Source: Methanosarcina siciliae T4/M (lineage in GTDB: Archaea > Halobacteriota > Methanosarcinia > Methanosarcinales > Methanosarcinaceae). From it: a DNA stretch of 64,000 nucleotides. Below, one piece after another: positions 1 through 9,385 of this stretch. A model generated the notes under the pieces. The model had not been told where the DNA came from, ran no database searches, and worked only from the letters and a program-made list of their open reading frames with translations. The position numbers were made by a program, and so were the translations under genes. The stretch lies in NCBI RefSeq assembly GCF_000970085.1, contig NZ_CP009506.1, forward strand, positions 2,480,001 through 2,544,000, given 5' to 3'. Numbering within the stretch: position 1 is the first letter of the stretch; every line of letters begins with the position of its first letter.

Positions 1-1
1 A

Positions 2-1999
2 AGCTACCCTGAATATTTTGAGGATCTTGTACTTGATGATACCCACACGCTAATAGTTATCCAGATCGAAGGGAGCAGTACTGACCAGCAGAAGGAAGAC
101 ATTATCAATAATATTGAAATAGGGTTAGAAGAAGCTGATTTTCCTCCAGGCTATAAACTGACTGTTACAGGCAGCCCTTCCCTGAGGCTTGACATTGAAA
201 GTGAAATGGGAGCCAGTATGGGCGAGCTGATAGGAATTGCAGGTATCCTGATGGTAGTCGTCCTTCTCCTGGTGTTTAAGCACGTCAGATGGAGGCTGCT
301 CCCACTTCCTGTTGTGCTGCTTGGAGTCTTTTTTACTTTCGGGATAATGGGATATCTAGGCGTGCCCATGACCATGGTTTCCATGGCGGCTTTTCCGATA
401 CTTATCGGGATTGGGATTGATTATTCCATTCAGTTCCATAACCGGATGGAAGAGGAAATTCACTGCGGAAAAACTTCTTCACAGGCCCTTGTATCTACGG
501 TCAAGAACACCGCACCTGCCGTAATGGTCGCTCTGGCAATGACAGCACTTGGTTTTGTCTCGCTTTTTACTTCAGTTGTCCCCATGATCCAGGACTTTGG
601 AAAACTTCTGCTCATAGGCGTGATCATGTGCTACCTTTCCTCGCTCTTTTTCGGGCTGGTAACTCTCTATAGTTTTGACTGGATTGCCCGGAAAAACCCG
701 TTTGGACTGTTCAGAAAAAAGAAGAACAAAGAAGGTAAAGCAGGTCAAAATGGTGAAAATGGGCTCCAAAGCAACCTTGAAAATTCACTTTGTGCAGGCG
801 ATATTCCCATGCATGAACCCGGAGCAATAGAAAGAATCCTGAAAAAAGTCACTGGTTATACCATTAAATATTCTACCTTAATTCTTGTAGTTGCCCTTGT
901 GACCTGCTGTGCCGGGCTCTATGTCGACCAGTCAATCCCCGTCCAGACCGATACTAATTCTATGATTCCGCAGGACATGCCTTCTCTCATTAACTACAAA
1001 AACATGCAGAGTATCTTTTCGGGGTCTGGAGACCACCTGAATGTTATCGTTAAAGTCGATGACGCAAGTGATCCGGAACTTCTGGAGTGGATAGATGAGT
1101 TCTCCCAGCACGAAGTTGCAAACAGAGGGCATGTTTACAGTGCCACAAGCATAGTGGACCTGGTAAAAGAACAAAATGGGGGGACAATTCCCGATACCTC
1201 TGAGGAAATACAGGCAATATACGATGAAATCCCCGAAAGCCAGAAGGGGGGATACATCGAAGGAGGCCAGCTGCTTCATATCGACCTGAATATCGGAAAC
1301 GCTATGGCAGACCTCGAAATTACAGGCATAAAAGAACTTCGGGACATTGTTCTGGAAGACATCCAGTGGATGCAACCGCCGCCCGGCGTCACGGTTACAA
1401 TAACGGGTAACTCGGTAGTTATCATTGACATGCTTTCCGGACTTACAACTGGTCGAAGTATGATGACTCTACTCGGAGTTTTCCTGGTTCTTATCGGACT
1501 CCTGGTTGTTTACCGGGATATTGTAAAGGCTCTTTCCCCGATTATCCCGATGCTGGTCGTTATCGGCTGGTCAAGTCTTGTTATGACTGCCCTGGATATT
1601 GCATATAACCCCATGACTGCAGTTATGGGTGCTCTGATCCTGGGAGTCGGGTCCGAGTATTCGATTCTTATGATGGAGCGCTACTTTGAGGAAAGGGATG
1701 CAGGCATGAGCCCTCTGGAAGCCATCAATCAGGCTACGTCTACTACGGGTACAGCCCTGATTGCCTCGGGGGCCACAACCGTATTCGGGTTTTCAGCCCT
1801 GATCGCTTCGCCGTTCCCGATGATTAGCAGCTTCGGGCTGGTAACGGTCATAGATGTCCTCCTGGCAATGATTGTGACTTTCGTTATCTTCCCGCCCCTG
1901 ATAGTCCTGATGGACAGCCACAGGGGAAAAAAGCTGGATATTTTTGTGAAATTACAGGGGATCATGAAAAAAAGTCAGACAGGACTTAGCAATACCTGA
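2..1999 (+). CDS. RND/MMPL family exporter (HAE3-like), 5' end outside window
   Basis: The reading frame is open from the first base, so the N-terminus lies upstream and about 665 residues are visible. The protein is a membrane exporter of the RND superfamily, archaeal MMPL/HAE3 branch, which moves hydrophobic or amphiphilic substrates using the ion gradient. Two homologous halves are visible: each has a run of about five membrane helices and the repeat motif near GIGIDYSIQF in the first half and GVGSEYSILM in the second, separated by a soluble extracytoplasmic domain (about residues 300-470 of the visible part). The first in-frame ATG at 206 is internal, because upstream codons encode an ordinary porter-domain sequence. 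Family assignment is secure; the substrate is unknown. Confidence 0.85.
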   Translation, partial: SYPEYFEDLVLDDTHTLIVIQIEGSSTDQQKEDIINNIEIGLEEADFPPGYKLTVTGSPSLRLDIESEMGASMGELIGIAGILMVVVLLLVFKHVRWRLLPLPVVLLGVFFTFGIMGYLGVPMTMVSMAAFPILIGIGIDYSIQFHNRMEEEIHCGKTSSQALVSTVKNTAPAVMVALAMTALGFVSLFTSVVPMIQDFGKLLLIGVIMCYLSSLFFGLVTLYSFDWIARKNPFGLFRKKKNKEGKAGQNGENGLQSNLENSLCAGDIPMHEPGAIERILKKVTGYTIKYSTLILVVALVTCCAGLYVDQSIPVQTDTNSMIPQDMPSLINYKNMQSIFSGSGDHLNVIVKVDDASDPELLEWIDEFSQHEVANRGHVYSATSIVDLVKEQNGGTIPDTSEEIQAIYDEIPESQKGGYIEGGQLLHIDLNIGNAMADLEITGIKELRDIVLEDIQWMQPPPGVTVTITGNSVVIIDMLSGLTTGRSMMTLLGVFLVLIGLLVVYRDIVKALSPIIPMLVVIGWSSLVMTALDIAYNPMTAVMGALILGVGSEYSILMMERYFEERDAGMSPLEAINQATSTTGTALIASGATTVFGFSALIASPFPMISSFGLVTVIDVLLAMIVTFVIFPPLIVLMDSHRGKKLDIFVKLQGIMKKSQTGLSNT

Positions 2000-2040
2000 G
2001 CAGGCAGGAGTCCTGTAAAAAATACGGCAGAGAGAGAACT

Positions 2041-2094
2041 AAGGCGTGGAAACAGCTAAGGCTGGAAACAGTTAAGGCTGGAAACAGCTAAGGA
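2041..2094. repeat. Three imperfect 17-nt direct repeats
   Basis: The unit AAGGCTGGAAACAGCTA occurs three times head to tail, the first copy with one extra G. It lies between the exporter stop and the TrkH start and is followed by a pyrimidine-rich tract. No function can be read from it. Confidence 0.7.
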
Positions 2095-2188
2095 ATGGAG
2101 AGAGAAATTCTCGTTTCTCTCCTTCTCTTCCAACCTCTCTTCCAGGGTGAAACAGACTTAAATAAATAAAAAAATATTACTGGTTTTT

Positions 2189-3661
2189 ATGTATGAGCTT
2201 GTTTCTCCGGTAAACCCCCTTGCTGTCCTCAGGTACATAGGACATCTTTTGCTTGTCTTTTCAGCAGTCCTGCTCGTTCCTGTGCTTGCTGCTGTTGTTC
2301 TCGGGGAAACGGAGGCAGCCATAATCTATGGGAGCAGTGCCCTTGTAACTGCAGGCATGGGTTTTTTACTCCAGAAAGTGCTTCCGGACTTCGAACTTGA
2401 AATAAAGGAAGCCTTAATCCTTGCAGCTCTTACCTTTCCTCTTTGCTCGCTGGTTAGCGCGGTCCCGATGGCGCTTTCAACCGGTATGCCCTTTCTGGAC
2501 GCTTATTTTGAGTGTGTCTCGGGCCTGACCACAACCGGCCTGAGCCTTGCCCCGCCTTCTCCTACCCGGCTCTTTTTCTTCACCCGCTCCTGGTTCCAGT
2601 GGATTGGGGGAATAGGCATAATCGTGCTCGTGCTTGGAATCCTCATCCGTCCGGGGACTACGGCTTTCAGGCTTTACAGGGTGAATTTCGGAGAAAGCCG
2701 GATCCGCCCGAGTGTAATCACAACTGCAAGGACCCTGGGGACGGTTTACCTTGTCCTGACCTTGCTTTCACTGTTGCTCCTGCTCTTCAGTGGCATGCCT
2801 TTTTATGATGCTGTTTGTCACACCCTGAGTTCGATTTCCACAGGTGGGTTTTCAACGCAGACTGCAAGTATCGGAGCCTATGGTGGCTTCATGATCCCGT
2901 TCCTGATCACCGTTTCCTGCATAATGGGTGCGATCAGCTTCTCGCTCTACCCTGAAGTCCTGAAGGATCCCGGAGCTCTTGTTAGAGACCTACAGGTAAG
3001 GTATTTGCTCGGGCTTTCCTTCCTCGGGACAGTCCTTTTTGCTTTAACCCTTTCAGCAGGAGCAGGTGGGTATGAACTGCTCCGGATGCTGCCTGATGCC
3101 GCTTTTCAGGTAGTGTCAGCCCTTACCGGAACCGGTTTTTCCACTATGGACCTGGCTCCCCTTTCCGATGCTTCAAAGGATTTTCTCAGCGCAATTATGT
3201 GTATAGGGGGCAGCATAGGCTCGACCACAGGCGGGATCAAGCTCTTCCGGCTGATTGTAATAGTGCAGCTCATAAGACTTGTCTTCTATCGTTTTTTCCT
3301 CCCCATGGAGGCGATTACCCCTCTCAAGGTAAAGTCCCAGGTAGTTGACCCTGACGATTTCTACCGAATCATGACCTATGTGCTGCTTTACTCGGCCGTG
3401 CTCGTACTTTCGGCTTTCATTTTCATGCTTTACGGGATAAACTCGGCTGATGCTATTTTTGAGACCTCGAGCGCTCTGGCTACGGCAGGGCTTTCAACCG
3501 GCGTGACAACTTCGGAAATGCCAGCCCTGCTAAAGCTTGTGCTCTGTGCGGATATGTTGCTTGGGAGGGTGGAGATAATCCCGCTCTTTATTCTGCTCCT
3601 GCCCAGGACCTGGTTTGGGAGAAACAGGAAAAACGGAGAAAAAAAGACACAGTCTGAATGA
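2189..3661 (+). CDS. trkH: TrkH-type potassium uptake channel subunit
   Basis: A 490-residue integral membrane protein with the fourfold pore repeat of the TrkH/KtrB family. The four selectivity-filter loops are visible as TTTG (about 114-117), STGG (217-220), GTGF (314-317) and ATAG (431-434), each after a short pore helix. It forms the K+ translocating subunit in the cytoplasmic membrane and is gated by a TrkA/KtrA protein, which is encoded 127 nt downstream on the same strand. The start is taken at the first ATG; the ribosome binding site is weak. Length fits the family. Confidence 0.93.
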   Translation: MYELVSPVNPLAVLRYIGHLLLVFSAVLLVPVLAAVVLGETEAAIIYGSSALVTAGMGFLLQKVLPDFELEIKEALILAALTFPLCSLVSAVPMALSTGMPFLDAYFECVSGLTTTGLSLAPPSPTRLFFFTRSWFQWIGGIGIIVLVLGILIRPGTTAFRLYRVNFGESRIRPSVITTARTLGTVYLVLTLLSLLLLLFSGMPFYDAVCHTLSSISTGGFSTQTASIGAYGGFMIPFLITVSCIMGAISFSLYPEVLKDPGALVRDLQVRYLLGLSFLGTVLFALTLSAGAGGYELLRMLPDAAFQVVSALTGTGFSTMDLAPLSDASKDFLSAIMCIGGSIGSTTGGIKLFRLIVIVQLIRLVFYRFFLPMEAITPLKVKSQVVDPDDFYRIMTYVLLYSAVLVLSAFIFMLYGINSADAIFETSSALATAGLSTGVTTSEMPALLKLVLCADMLLGRVEIIPLFILLLPRTWFGRNRKNGEKKTQSE

Positions 3662-3788
3662 GATTCAGATTAATGGAGAGTAAAAGGGAGAAATAAGATA
3701 AACAGATTAAGAAAAGAGTAGATAAATATAGAGATAATCAAAAAAAGAAAAAAGCTACAGGAAAAAGGCACAGGAAAGGAAAGAAAAA

Positions 3789-4439
3789 ATGAGATTAATT
3801 ATTATTGGAGCGAGTTCCCTCGGGATGCACCTGACCCGCGCGATGATCCGGCAGGGAAATGAGGTTATCCTTATAGAAAAGGACGAGGAAGTTGCGAGGG
3901 AGCTTGCTGAAGAGCTTGACTGCACCGTAATCAACGCTGAAGGTACCCACCCGGACATCCTGGATAAAGCAGGAATGGATTCCACGGATGCGATTGTAGC
4001 CTGCACCAACCATGACCAGGACAATATCCTGATAGGGCTGATAGCACAGGAAGCGGGAGTGGAAAGGGTTATTGTCAAAACCGATGATACGAAGTTTATG
4101 GAAATTGCAAAGAAGCTTGGGATCAGCTCTCCGATTAACCCGCCTCATATCTCCTCGACTATTATTTCCGACGCCCTGCGCGGAATTGACACAATCGAGC
4201 TGAGTAACCTCATCAGGGCTGACGTACGTGTAATCGGCTTCAAAACAGAGGAGAAGCATGCCGGTAAAAGGATCTCTGATGTCCAGTTCCCGGAAAATAC
4301 CGAATGTATCGGGTTTTACAGAAATAATGAGTTTTTCCTTGCGCGGGAGAATCCGAAACTTGAAGAAGGGGATGAGCTTCTCATAATCACACGTTCCGGA
4401 TACATCGACAGGGTTTACGAGAAACTTCGAGAAATATAA
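3789..4439 (+). CDS. trkA: TrkA-type regulatory subunit of K+ uptake
   Basis: A 216-residue cytoplasmic protein with one RCK module: an N-terminal Rossmann fold with the nucleotide motif GASSLG (residues 7-12) and an acidic residue ending strand 2 (E30), followed by a TrkA-C domain (about 140-216). It binds NAD(H) or ATP/ADP and gates the TrkH channel encoded just upstream. This is the short single-RCK form (KtrA-like), not the double-length enterobacterial TrkA. A purine-rich GGAAAGGA stretch precedes the ATG. Co-transcription with trkH is likely from orientation and spacing. Confidence 0.92.
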   Translation: MRLIIIGASSLGMHLTRAMIRQGNEVILIEKDEEVARELAEELDCTVINAEGTHPDILDKAGMDSTDAIVACTNHDQDNILIGLIAQEAGVERVIVKTDDTKFMEIAKKLGISSPINPPHISSTIISDALRGIDTIELSNLIRADVRVIGFKTEEKHAGKRISDVQFPENTECIGFYRNNEFFLARENPKLEEGDELLIITRSGYIDRVYEKLREI

Positions 4440-4471
4440 GTCAGAAAATTCGACCTGGAAGTCCTCTTTTG

Positions 4472-4556
4472 TTACATTTTTTTCCTTTTTTGTTTACGTT
4501 TTTTTCTTTCTCTTCGTTTTTCTTTCTCTTCGTTTTTCTTTCTTCCTTTTCTTTTT
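4472..4556 (+). terminator. Pyrimidine-rich transcription terminator after trkA
   Basis: About 85 nt of almost pure T/C, including several runs of five to seven T and a repeated CGTTTTTCTTTCTCTT block, follow the trkA stop. Oligo-T tracts of this kind terminate archaeal RNA polymerase without a hairpin. The remaining gap up to 4784 is AT-rich promoter-like DNA. Confidence 0.6.
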
Positions 4557-4784
4557 GAAGAATTTCATGTTTGTTTTTTATGCTTGTTTATGTGATGCTT
4601 ATTTATGGAATCTGTCGGAATGTTTAAATACAATCAAATTGTAGTTGAGTTATCAATGGTTGATATATCAATTATTCCTTTTTGAATAATTGAATAGTCA
4701 ACTTGTAGCCTGATAAATCATCCCATTCTGGCTGTTAAAGGTCAGTTTATCAGGAAAGGGTTCGATTGAATCCGGTAAAAAGAG

Positions 4785-5273
4785 ATGATAAGGAAAATGA
4801 ATGAGGCAACACTGAGTAAGATTATTCTCCTGTCAATGGAACGGGACTCTCTCGACAACCTGATTTTTGACCAGGCCTTCCAGATAAAGATTGCAGGCAA
4901 GTTCAGGGAATTAAGCAAGAATCAGCCAGTAGTAATTAAAATAATAGGGATCGAAGGAGAAATCATGCCTTCTACTCTTGGAAAATACACTGGCCTGGAG
5001 AAGAGCAGCCTTACGAGGATGGTTGACGATCTGGAAAAAAAAGGGATTGTATTCAGAAAAACCGATCCTGGTGACCGGAGAAAGGTACTCGTTTCCCTTA
5101 CTGAAAAAGGGCTTGAATATTACAACCGGCTGAGCCAGATTACCACTGAATTGGCTGATGAAATCCTTCAGTTTGTCGATGAGAAAGAAGTTGATGACTA
5201 TCTCAAGAGCCTTGAGACCATAGTAAAAATCCTGCGGAAAGTAGATTCAAACCTGTCTGCGGGACTAAGGTGA
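4785..5273 (+). CDS. MarR-family transcriptional regulator
   Basis: A 162-residue protein with the MarR winged-helix fold. The recognition helix region (LGKYTGLEKSSLTRMVDDLE, about residues 65-84) is followed by the wing with the DPGDRRKV motif characteristic of MarR proteins. Such proteins bind DNA as dimers and often respond to small aromatic ligands. It stands alone on the plus strand, 120 nt before a TrmB-type regulator. A second possible ATG lies 12 nt downstream; the first is chosen for lack of a better-placed ribosome binding site. Target genes are unknown. Confidence 0.88.
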   Translation: MIRKMNEATLSKIILLSMERDSLDNLIFDQAFQIKIAGKFRELSKNQPVVIKIIGIEGEIMPSTLGKYTGLEKSSLTRMVDDLEKKGIVFRKTDPGDRRKVLVSLTEKGLEYYNRLSQITTELADEILQFVDEKEVDDYLKSLETIVKILRKVDSNLSAGLR

Positions 5274-5392
5274 ATGTTGTTGCTTCCAGGGAATTCCTGG
5301 CTACATGAAATTATTGAGTTTTTGGAGCTTTCATATTATAAAGAGTGTCAGTTAGATCAGAACCCAGCACGTGGAAGAAGGAGGAAACCGGA

Positions 5393-5752
5393 ATGACTCT
5401 TAAGCTTATCGAAAACCTTCAGAAACTGGGGTTTACCGGCAACGAAGCCAAGGTTTACGCCTCTCTTGTCTGCCTGAAACAGGCAAAAGCGAGTGATATT
5501 GCCGAAAGTGCGGGAGTTCCGAGACCAAAGATCTATGGAACCCTCAGAGGGATGGAAAAAAAAGGCTATGTCAGAATAATTGATGGCGATCCGACTCTTT
5601 TTTGCTGCGTGCAGCCCGAAGTGCTCATCTCAAGGCTAAGGGCCGATTTTATGCTTTCCTTAAGCGAAACCGCAAATGAATTGAATTCCCTGTCCCCAGG
5701 AAGCAGTAACTTTGCTTCAGAAAGTATCTATGGAGAACAGGTCAGGATCTGA
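5393..5752 (+). CDS. TrmB-family transcriptional regulator, short form
   Basis: A 119-residue protein carrying the TrmB winged-helix domain: FTGNEAKVYASLV, then ASDIAESAGVPRPKIYGTL as the recognition helix (about residues 35-53). A GGAGG ribosome binding site at 5380-5384 places the start at 5393; an upstream in-frame start at 5345 would add 16 residues and is less likely. Full-length TrmB proteins have a sugar-binding C-terminal domain of about 200 residues, which is absent, so this is either a DNA-binding-only regulator or a truncated one. No sugar transport genes are nearby. Confidence 0.85.
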   Translation: MTLKLIENLQKLGFTGNEAKVYASLVCLKQAKASDIAESAGVPRPKIYGTLRGMEKKGYVRIIDGDPTLFCCVQPEVLISRLRADFMLSLSETANELNSLSPGSSNFASESIYGEQVRI

Positions 5753-6276
5753 AAAAATATATAGTAAAAACAAAATTGGGGATGATGAATAATATCACTT
5801 GATGATAGCTGAACATTGATTTATTGTGTGGGTTATTGATCTTCGGAGCTGGAAATATTACTCTTGCTAAAAACAATTTAATTTGAATCGTTTTTATATT
5901 ATCCATTTTTAAAATTTGTCTATTGAGTTTTACTCTTTACCACTAAAGATCACCTTAGTCATGCTCTATTCTACCAACCGTCGAGAAATCCCATTAGAAA
6001 CCTGAGAAAATGTGAGGTTAATTCCAATTTTGGTATTTTATTGAAAATTTATTCTTTATTTCCACTGTCAGATATCAAACGCATAAATTTCATAAAAGGG
6101 CAATATTTTCCATTAAATTTCACAATTAGGATATATTTAAATCAGATATTTTTTTTTGTAGTATAAATATATACCAGTAAAATCCATAATAAATCTATAT
6201 AGTAATACATATTATATTACATAATACCCTTTTTTTCTGTAAAATCTTTATATAGTGTTAGCACATATGTGATAAC
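5753..6276. other. AT-rich intergenic region without a recognisable gene
   Basis: About 520 nt of very AT-rich sequence. I see no convincing coding frame. A TATA-like run near 6245-6255 lies about 25-30 nt before the AbrB-like remnant and could be its promoter. Confidence 0.5.
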
Positions 6277-6449
6277 ATGGTAAGACGAGTCTTTACCGCA
6301 GACGCGGAAAACCTTGTCAGGCTGACGTTACCGGCATATCTGCGAGACAAGCTCGATATCAAAAACGGGACATTGCCGAGATAACGGACGACGATGAGAA
6401 GACAATCATAAAAACGGAAAAGAGTAAAGCAGTGGATGAAAAGCAATGA
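6277..6449 (+). pseudogene. AbrB/SpoVT-like DNA-binding protein, frameshifted
   Basis: From the ATG the frame encodes VRLTLPAYLRDKLDIKNG, a swapped-hairpin AbrB-type antitoxin/regulator motif, then meets TAA at 6382. The -1 frame continues the same fold without a break (AEITDDDEKTIIKTEKSKAV) and stops at 6447-6449, overlapping the ATG of the next gene (ATGA). One nucleotide appears to be missing between about 6361 and 6377. It is either a recent pseudogene, a sequencing error or a frameshifting gene; the A-rich stretch at 6361-6365 is not a canonical slippery heptamer. The intact product would be about 57 residues. Confidence 0.6.
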
Positions 6450-6667
6450 AACAGAATCGGAGCATATTTGATAGGCTGGATCAGGCTACACGATGGGCCG
6501 GAGCGGTAATGTTTTGGTTTTTTATTGGAACCCTGTTGCAGTACATGGACCCTGGTTTTTTTACTGCGGTTGGACGGGTTTGGTTACTTGTGATAGCTGC
6601 GTGGTTATACGGTGGCGTCATGTGCATTTATGATTCACTAGCAGTAGGGAAGCATGGACAAAATTAG
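6446..6667 (+). CDS. Small membrane protein, two predicted helices
   Basis: A 73-residue product with two hydrophobic segments (about residues 16-34 and 41-62) and a basic N-terminus. I do not recognise a family. Its ATG overlaps the stop of the AbrB-like reading frame (ATGA), which implies translational coupling and a two-gene unit such as are found in archaeal plasmids, viruses or small toxin-antitoxin modules. The gene sits in a degraded patch next to tandem repeats. Confidence that it is expressed is moderate, because its partner is frameshifted. Confidence 0.5.
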   Translation: MKQNRSIFDRLDQATRWAGAVMFWFFIGTLLQYMDPGFFTAVGRVWLLVIAAWLYGGVMCIYDSLAVGKHGQN

Positions 6668-6682
6668 GAAACGTTTTTCTCG

Positions 6683-6766
6683 GATACCTATACCCCAAGA
6701 GATGATACCTATACCCCAAGAGATGATACCTATACCCCAAGAGATGATACCTATACCCCAAGAGAT
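6683..6766. repeat. Four perfect copies of a 21-nt tandem repeat
   Basis: The unit GATACCTATACCCCAAGAGA(T) is repeated exactly four times head to tail. The period is a multiple of three, but no convincing protein is encoded through it. It directly follows the small membrane gene and precedes a tRNA-like scrap on the minus strand. Confidence 0.95.
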
Positions 6767-7145
6767 TAATGTGAGACATCAGATTCGAACCCGCAGAACC
6801 TATGAGAGCAATGATCAGAGCTAAACCCCAACAAATGGCATAATATAAAGCATATATAACAAGCATATCTAACAGGTTTCACTTTAAACGAGCCCAAATC
6901 AATTTAAAATTTAAGATTTATAAAAATGTAACAACTAATATTTCTTAATAACCTGCTCATTGACGGAGTACACTCGAAGAGGTCATTTCACAATACTTCC
7001 AAGAATAACAGTTCTAACTTTACTACGTATTTTGTATAACACGCATCACACTAAGCTTATTCAGCAACTTCTAATGTCTTTTTATAGAAACCTTTAAATA
7101 TAACTTGTCACCACATTTTAAAAATCCTCTTTTATGTGGTGTATT

Positions 7146-8207
7146 ATGGAAAATATATCAATGAATAATTACTATAATATTATGAAGTTTCTGGCCTTAA
7201 CAACAATACTTTTCGTATTGTTTTTTTCAATACTTTTCTATTTTCAGGACATTTTCATAGTCCTTATTGCAGGTGCAGTCCTTATTTTGATTGCGGAAAA
7301 AACGATACAATTGTTCAACAGGTTCATGGACAGGTTTCCGAACTTCAACCGAAAAGCTGTGGGTCTGGTACTACTCGCCGGTGCAGGGCTTATTTTTCTG
7401 CTTTTTGTGAGCAGTCAGGTGCAGGCCCTCGGGGTTCTTATAGGAGATTTCAGTAACATCCAGCAGGACTATGCAAGCGGAGCTTCCGCACTTTTTTCCG
7501 AACATGAGTCCGAACTTTCAATGCTTGCGGATTCCGGTATCATTAAACCCCAGGACCTGCAAAAAATAGGAAATACCATCTTCTCCGGGATAACCGACCT
7601 GGTTTCGAAAGTCTCTTATTATCTATTTACCGGGCTGTTGATAATTCCTCTCATGTTTGGTGTATACTTCAAGCATCACAATAAAATAGGGAACTATATT
7701 CAGGCTTACGCTCCGCCTGAATATGCAGAAGGGATCACCAGAGCCTTGAAGTATATGGGCTGCGAGCTTGAGGACTTCTTCAGTGCTAAAATGCTTGAGT
7801 CAGCTGTTGTGGGCCTGATTTGCTGTATCGGATTTTATCTTGGAGGGCTTGAAGGATGGTTTTACCTGGGCACTCTGGCAGGCTTTCTAAATATCATCCC
7901 TTATCTCGGCCCTCTTCTGGGGGCAATTCCTCCGGTTATTGTGGGCTACATCGATAGTCCCATGACCGCGCTCTTTGCAGTGATAACGGTGATAGTTGCC
8001 CAGCTTATTGACAACCTTTACCTCATTCCGTTCATGATCTCGGAAAAAGTGGATATCAACCCGCTCCTGAGTGTTGTCCTGACGCTTGCCGCATCCAAGC
8101 TCCTTGGCCCTCTCGGCATGGTACTGGCGATTCCCATATACATTATATACAAAATAATTATTAAAGAGTCATACAGAGAACTGATTAATATATATAGCAA
8201 AGATTGA
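7146..8207 (+). CDS. AI-2E family membrane transporter
   Basis: A polytopic membrane protein of about 353 residues of the AI-2E/PerM family (PF01594). There are hydrophobic pairs near the N-terminus, a soluble amphipathic middle region (about 95-150), and a C-terminal half with the family hallmarks: GWFYLGTLAGFLNIIPYLGP followed by PPVIVGYID and DNLYLIPFMISEKVDINPL. Members were first linked to autoinducer-2 export, but archaeal ones may act as ion antiporters, so the substrate is open. The start at 7146 is preferred over 7134 because GGTG lies at a better distance. The gap upstream (6767-7145) is AT-rich with a TATA-like tract near 7090-7100. Confidence 0.88.
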   Translation: MENISMNNYYNIMKFLALTTILFVLFFSILFYFQDIFIVLIAGAVLILIAEKTIQLFNRFMDRFPNFNRKAVGLVLLAGAGLIFLLFVSSQVQALGVLIGDFSNIQQDYASGASALFSEHESELSMLADSGIIKPQDLQKIGNTIFSGITDLVSKVSYYLFTGLLIIPLMFGVYFKHHNKIGNYIQAYAPPEYAEGITRALKYMGCELEDFFSAKMLESAVVGLICCIGFYLGGLEGWFYLGTLAGFLNIIPYLGPLLGAIPPVIVGYIDSPMTALFAVITVIVAQLIDNLYLIPFMISEKVDINPLLSVVLTLAASKLLGPLGMVLAIPIYIIYKIIIKESYRELINIYSKD

Positions 8208-8479
8208 TATCTTTTTAGACCTCTGGAGCCCGGTTGTCCTCCAAAAATATCCTCAAAATCAAAAATGTTTGATGCCGGATAAAAGCTCAAGAAACCTTTT
8301 TTTCAGCAGCATTAGGACTTTTTTGACTTTTTCTCAGATATCTCCGGCCCAGCTTCCTCTAAAATTTCGGAATACTTCGTATTCACTCTGCAAAATAGAA
8401 AGATTTAAAAATATATTAAGAGTATTTATGAAGAGTTAGTTAACTATTTGAGCGATACTGCTCTGAAGGAGCCTGAAAC

Positions 8480-9244
8480 ATGATTGAAGTAAAGGGTCTT
8501 TCCAAATCCTACGGACAAACAAAAGCAGTAGACTGCGTGGACCTTTCTATAGGCAAAGGTGAACTTTTCGGTCTCCTGGGCCCGAACGGCTCCGGAAAAA
8601 CAACCATGATCAAAATGCTTACCGGGCAGATAAAGCCATGTTCGGGCACCCTTAAGGTACACGGGGTAAATGTGCTGAAAGACCCCCTTAGGGTCAGGGA
8701 ACTTGTGGGCGTAATCCCGGAACAGGAAACCCCTCCTAGTTTTCTGACTGCGGAAGAGTACCTGCACTTCGTTTCCAAGGTACGAAAAATGGAAAACTAT
8801 GAAGAGGTCTGCGAGAAATGGTTTGAGTTTTTTGATTTTGGGGATCAGAGAAACTCCCTCTGCAAAGACCTCTCAAGAGGCACAAGACAGAAACTGATGT
8901 TTGCCCAGGCTTTTTTGCATGAGCCGGAACTTGCCATTATCGATGAACCGCTCATTAATCTCGATCCTGTGATGCAGAAAAAAGTAAAGGATTTCTTGCG
9001 GGGATACGTGAAGAACGGGGGGACTATTTTCATTTCCACGCACATCCTCGAAATCGCAAAAGAAATCTGCACAAGTATAGGAATTATTTACAGAGGTGAA
9101 CTTATCCACACCGGTCGCCTTGACGACCCGGCTCTTCAGGACAGGAACTTTGAAGAGTTTTTCCTGGAACTGATTGGCAGGTGGAATGGAAACCCGAAGG
9201 GTATTCCGGAAGATCCTTTAAAAAAGGTCCCGGCACTGGCGTAA
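8480..9244 (+). CDS. ABC transporter ATP-binding protein
   Basis: A 254-residue ATPase subunit. Walker A is GPNGSGKT (34-41), the signature motif LSRGT is at 131-135, Walker B LAIIDEP at 151-157 and the switch histidine H188 in ISTHIL. A strong AAGGAG ribosome binding site precedes the ATG. It is followed after 141 nt by a large membrane protein on the same strand, which is its likely permease, so the pair forms an ABC-2-type exporter. Substrate unknown; drug, lipid or bacteriocin-type export are all possible. Confidence 0.93.
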   Translation: MIEVKGLSKSYGQTKAVDCVDLSIGKGELFGLLGPNGSGKTTMIKMLTGQIKPCSGTLKVHGVNVLKDPLRVRELVGVIPEQETPPSFLTAEEYLHFVSKVRKMENYEEVCEKWFEFFDFGDQRNSLCKDLSRGTRQKLMFAQAFLHEPELAIIDEPLINLDPVMQKKVKDFLRGYVKNGGTIFISTHILEIAKEICTSIGIIYRGELIHTGRLDDPALQDRNFEEFFLELIGRWNGNPKGIPEDPLKKVPALA

Positions 9245-9385
9245 GGGTACCCTGTAGTTATTGGCTTTTTACTCTTTCTTACTTTTTACTTCAATAAATG
9301 TGTAAAAAAAGGCATAAAAAATACGTGTGAAAGACAGTAAACACGAAGAATGTGAGTACAAAAAAGAAAAAGCTGCAGGGATTTT

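Noticed and set aside
6618..6866. Minus-strand frame with HLLGYRY repeats
   Set aside because: It arises from the 21-nt repeat and overlaps the small membrane gene; no initiation signal.
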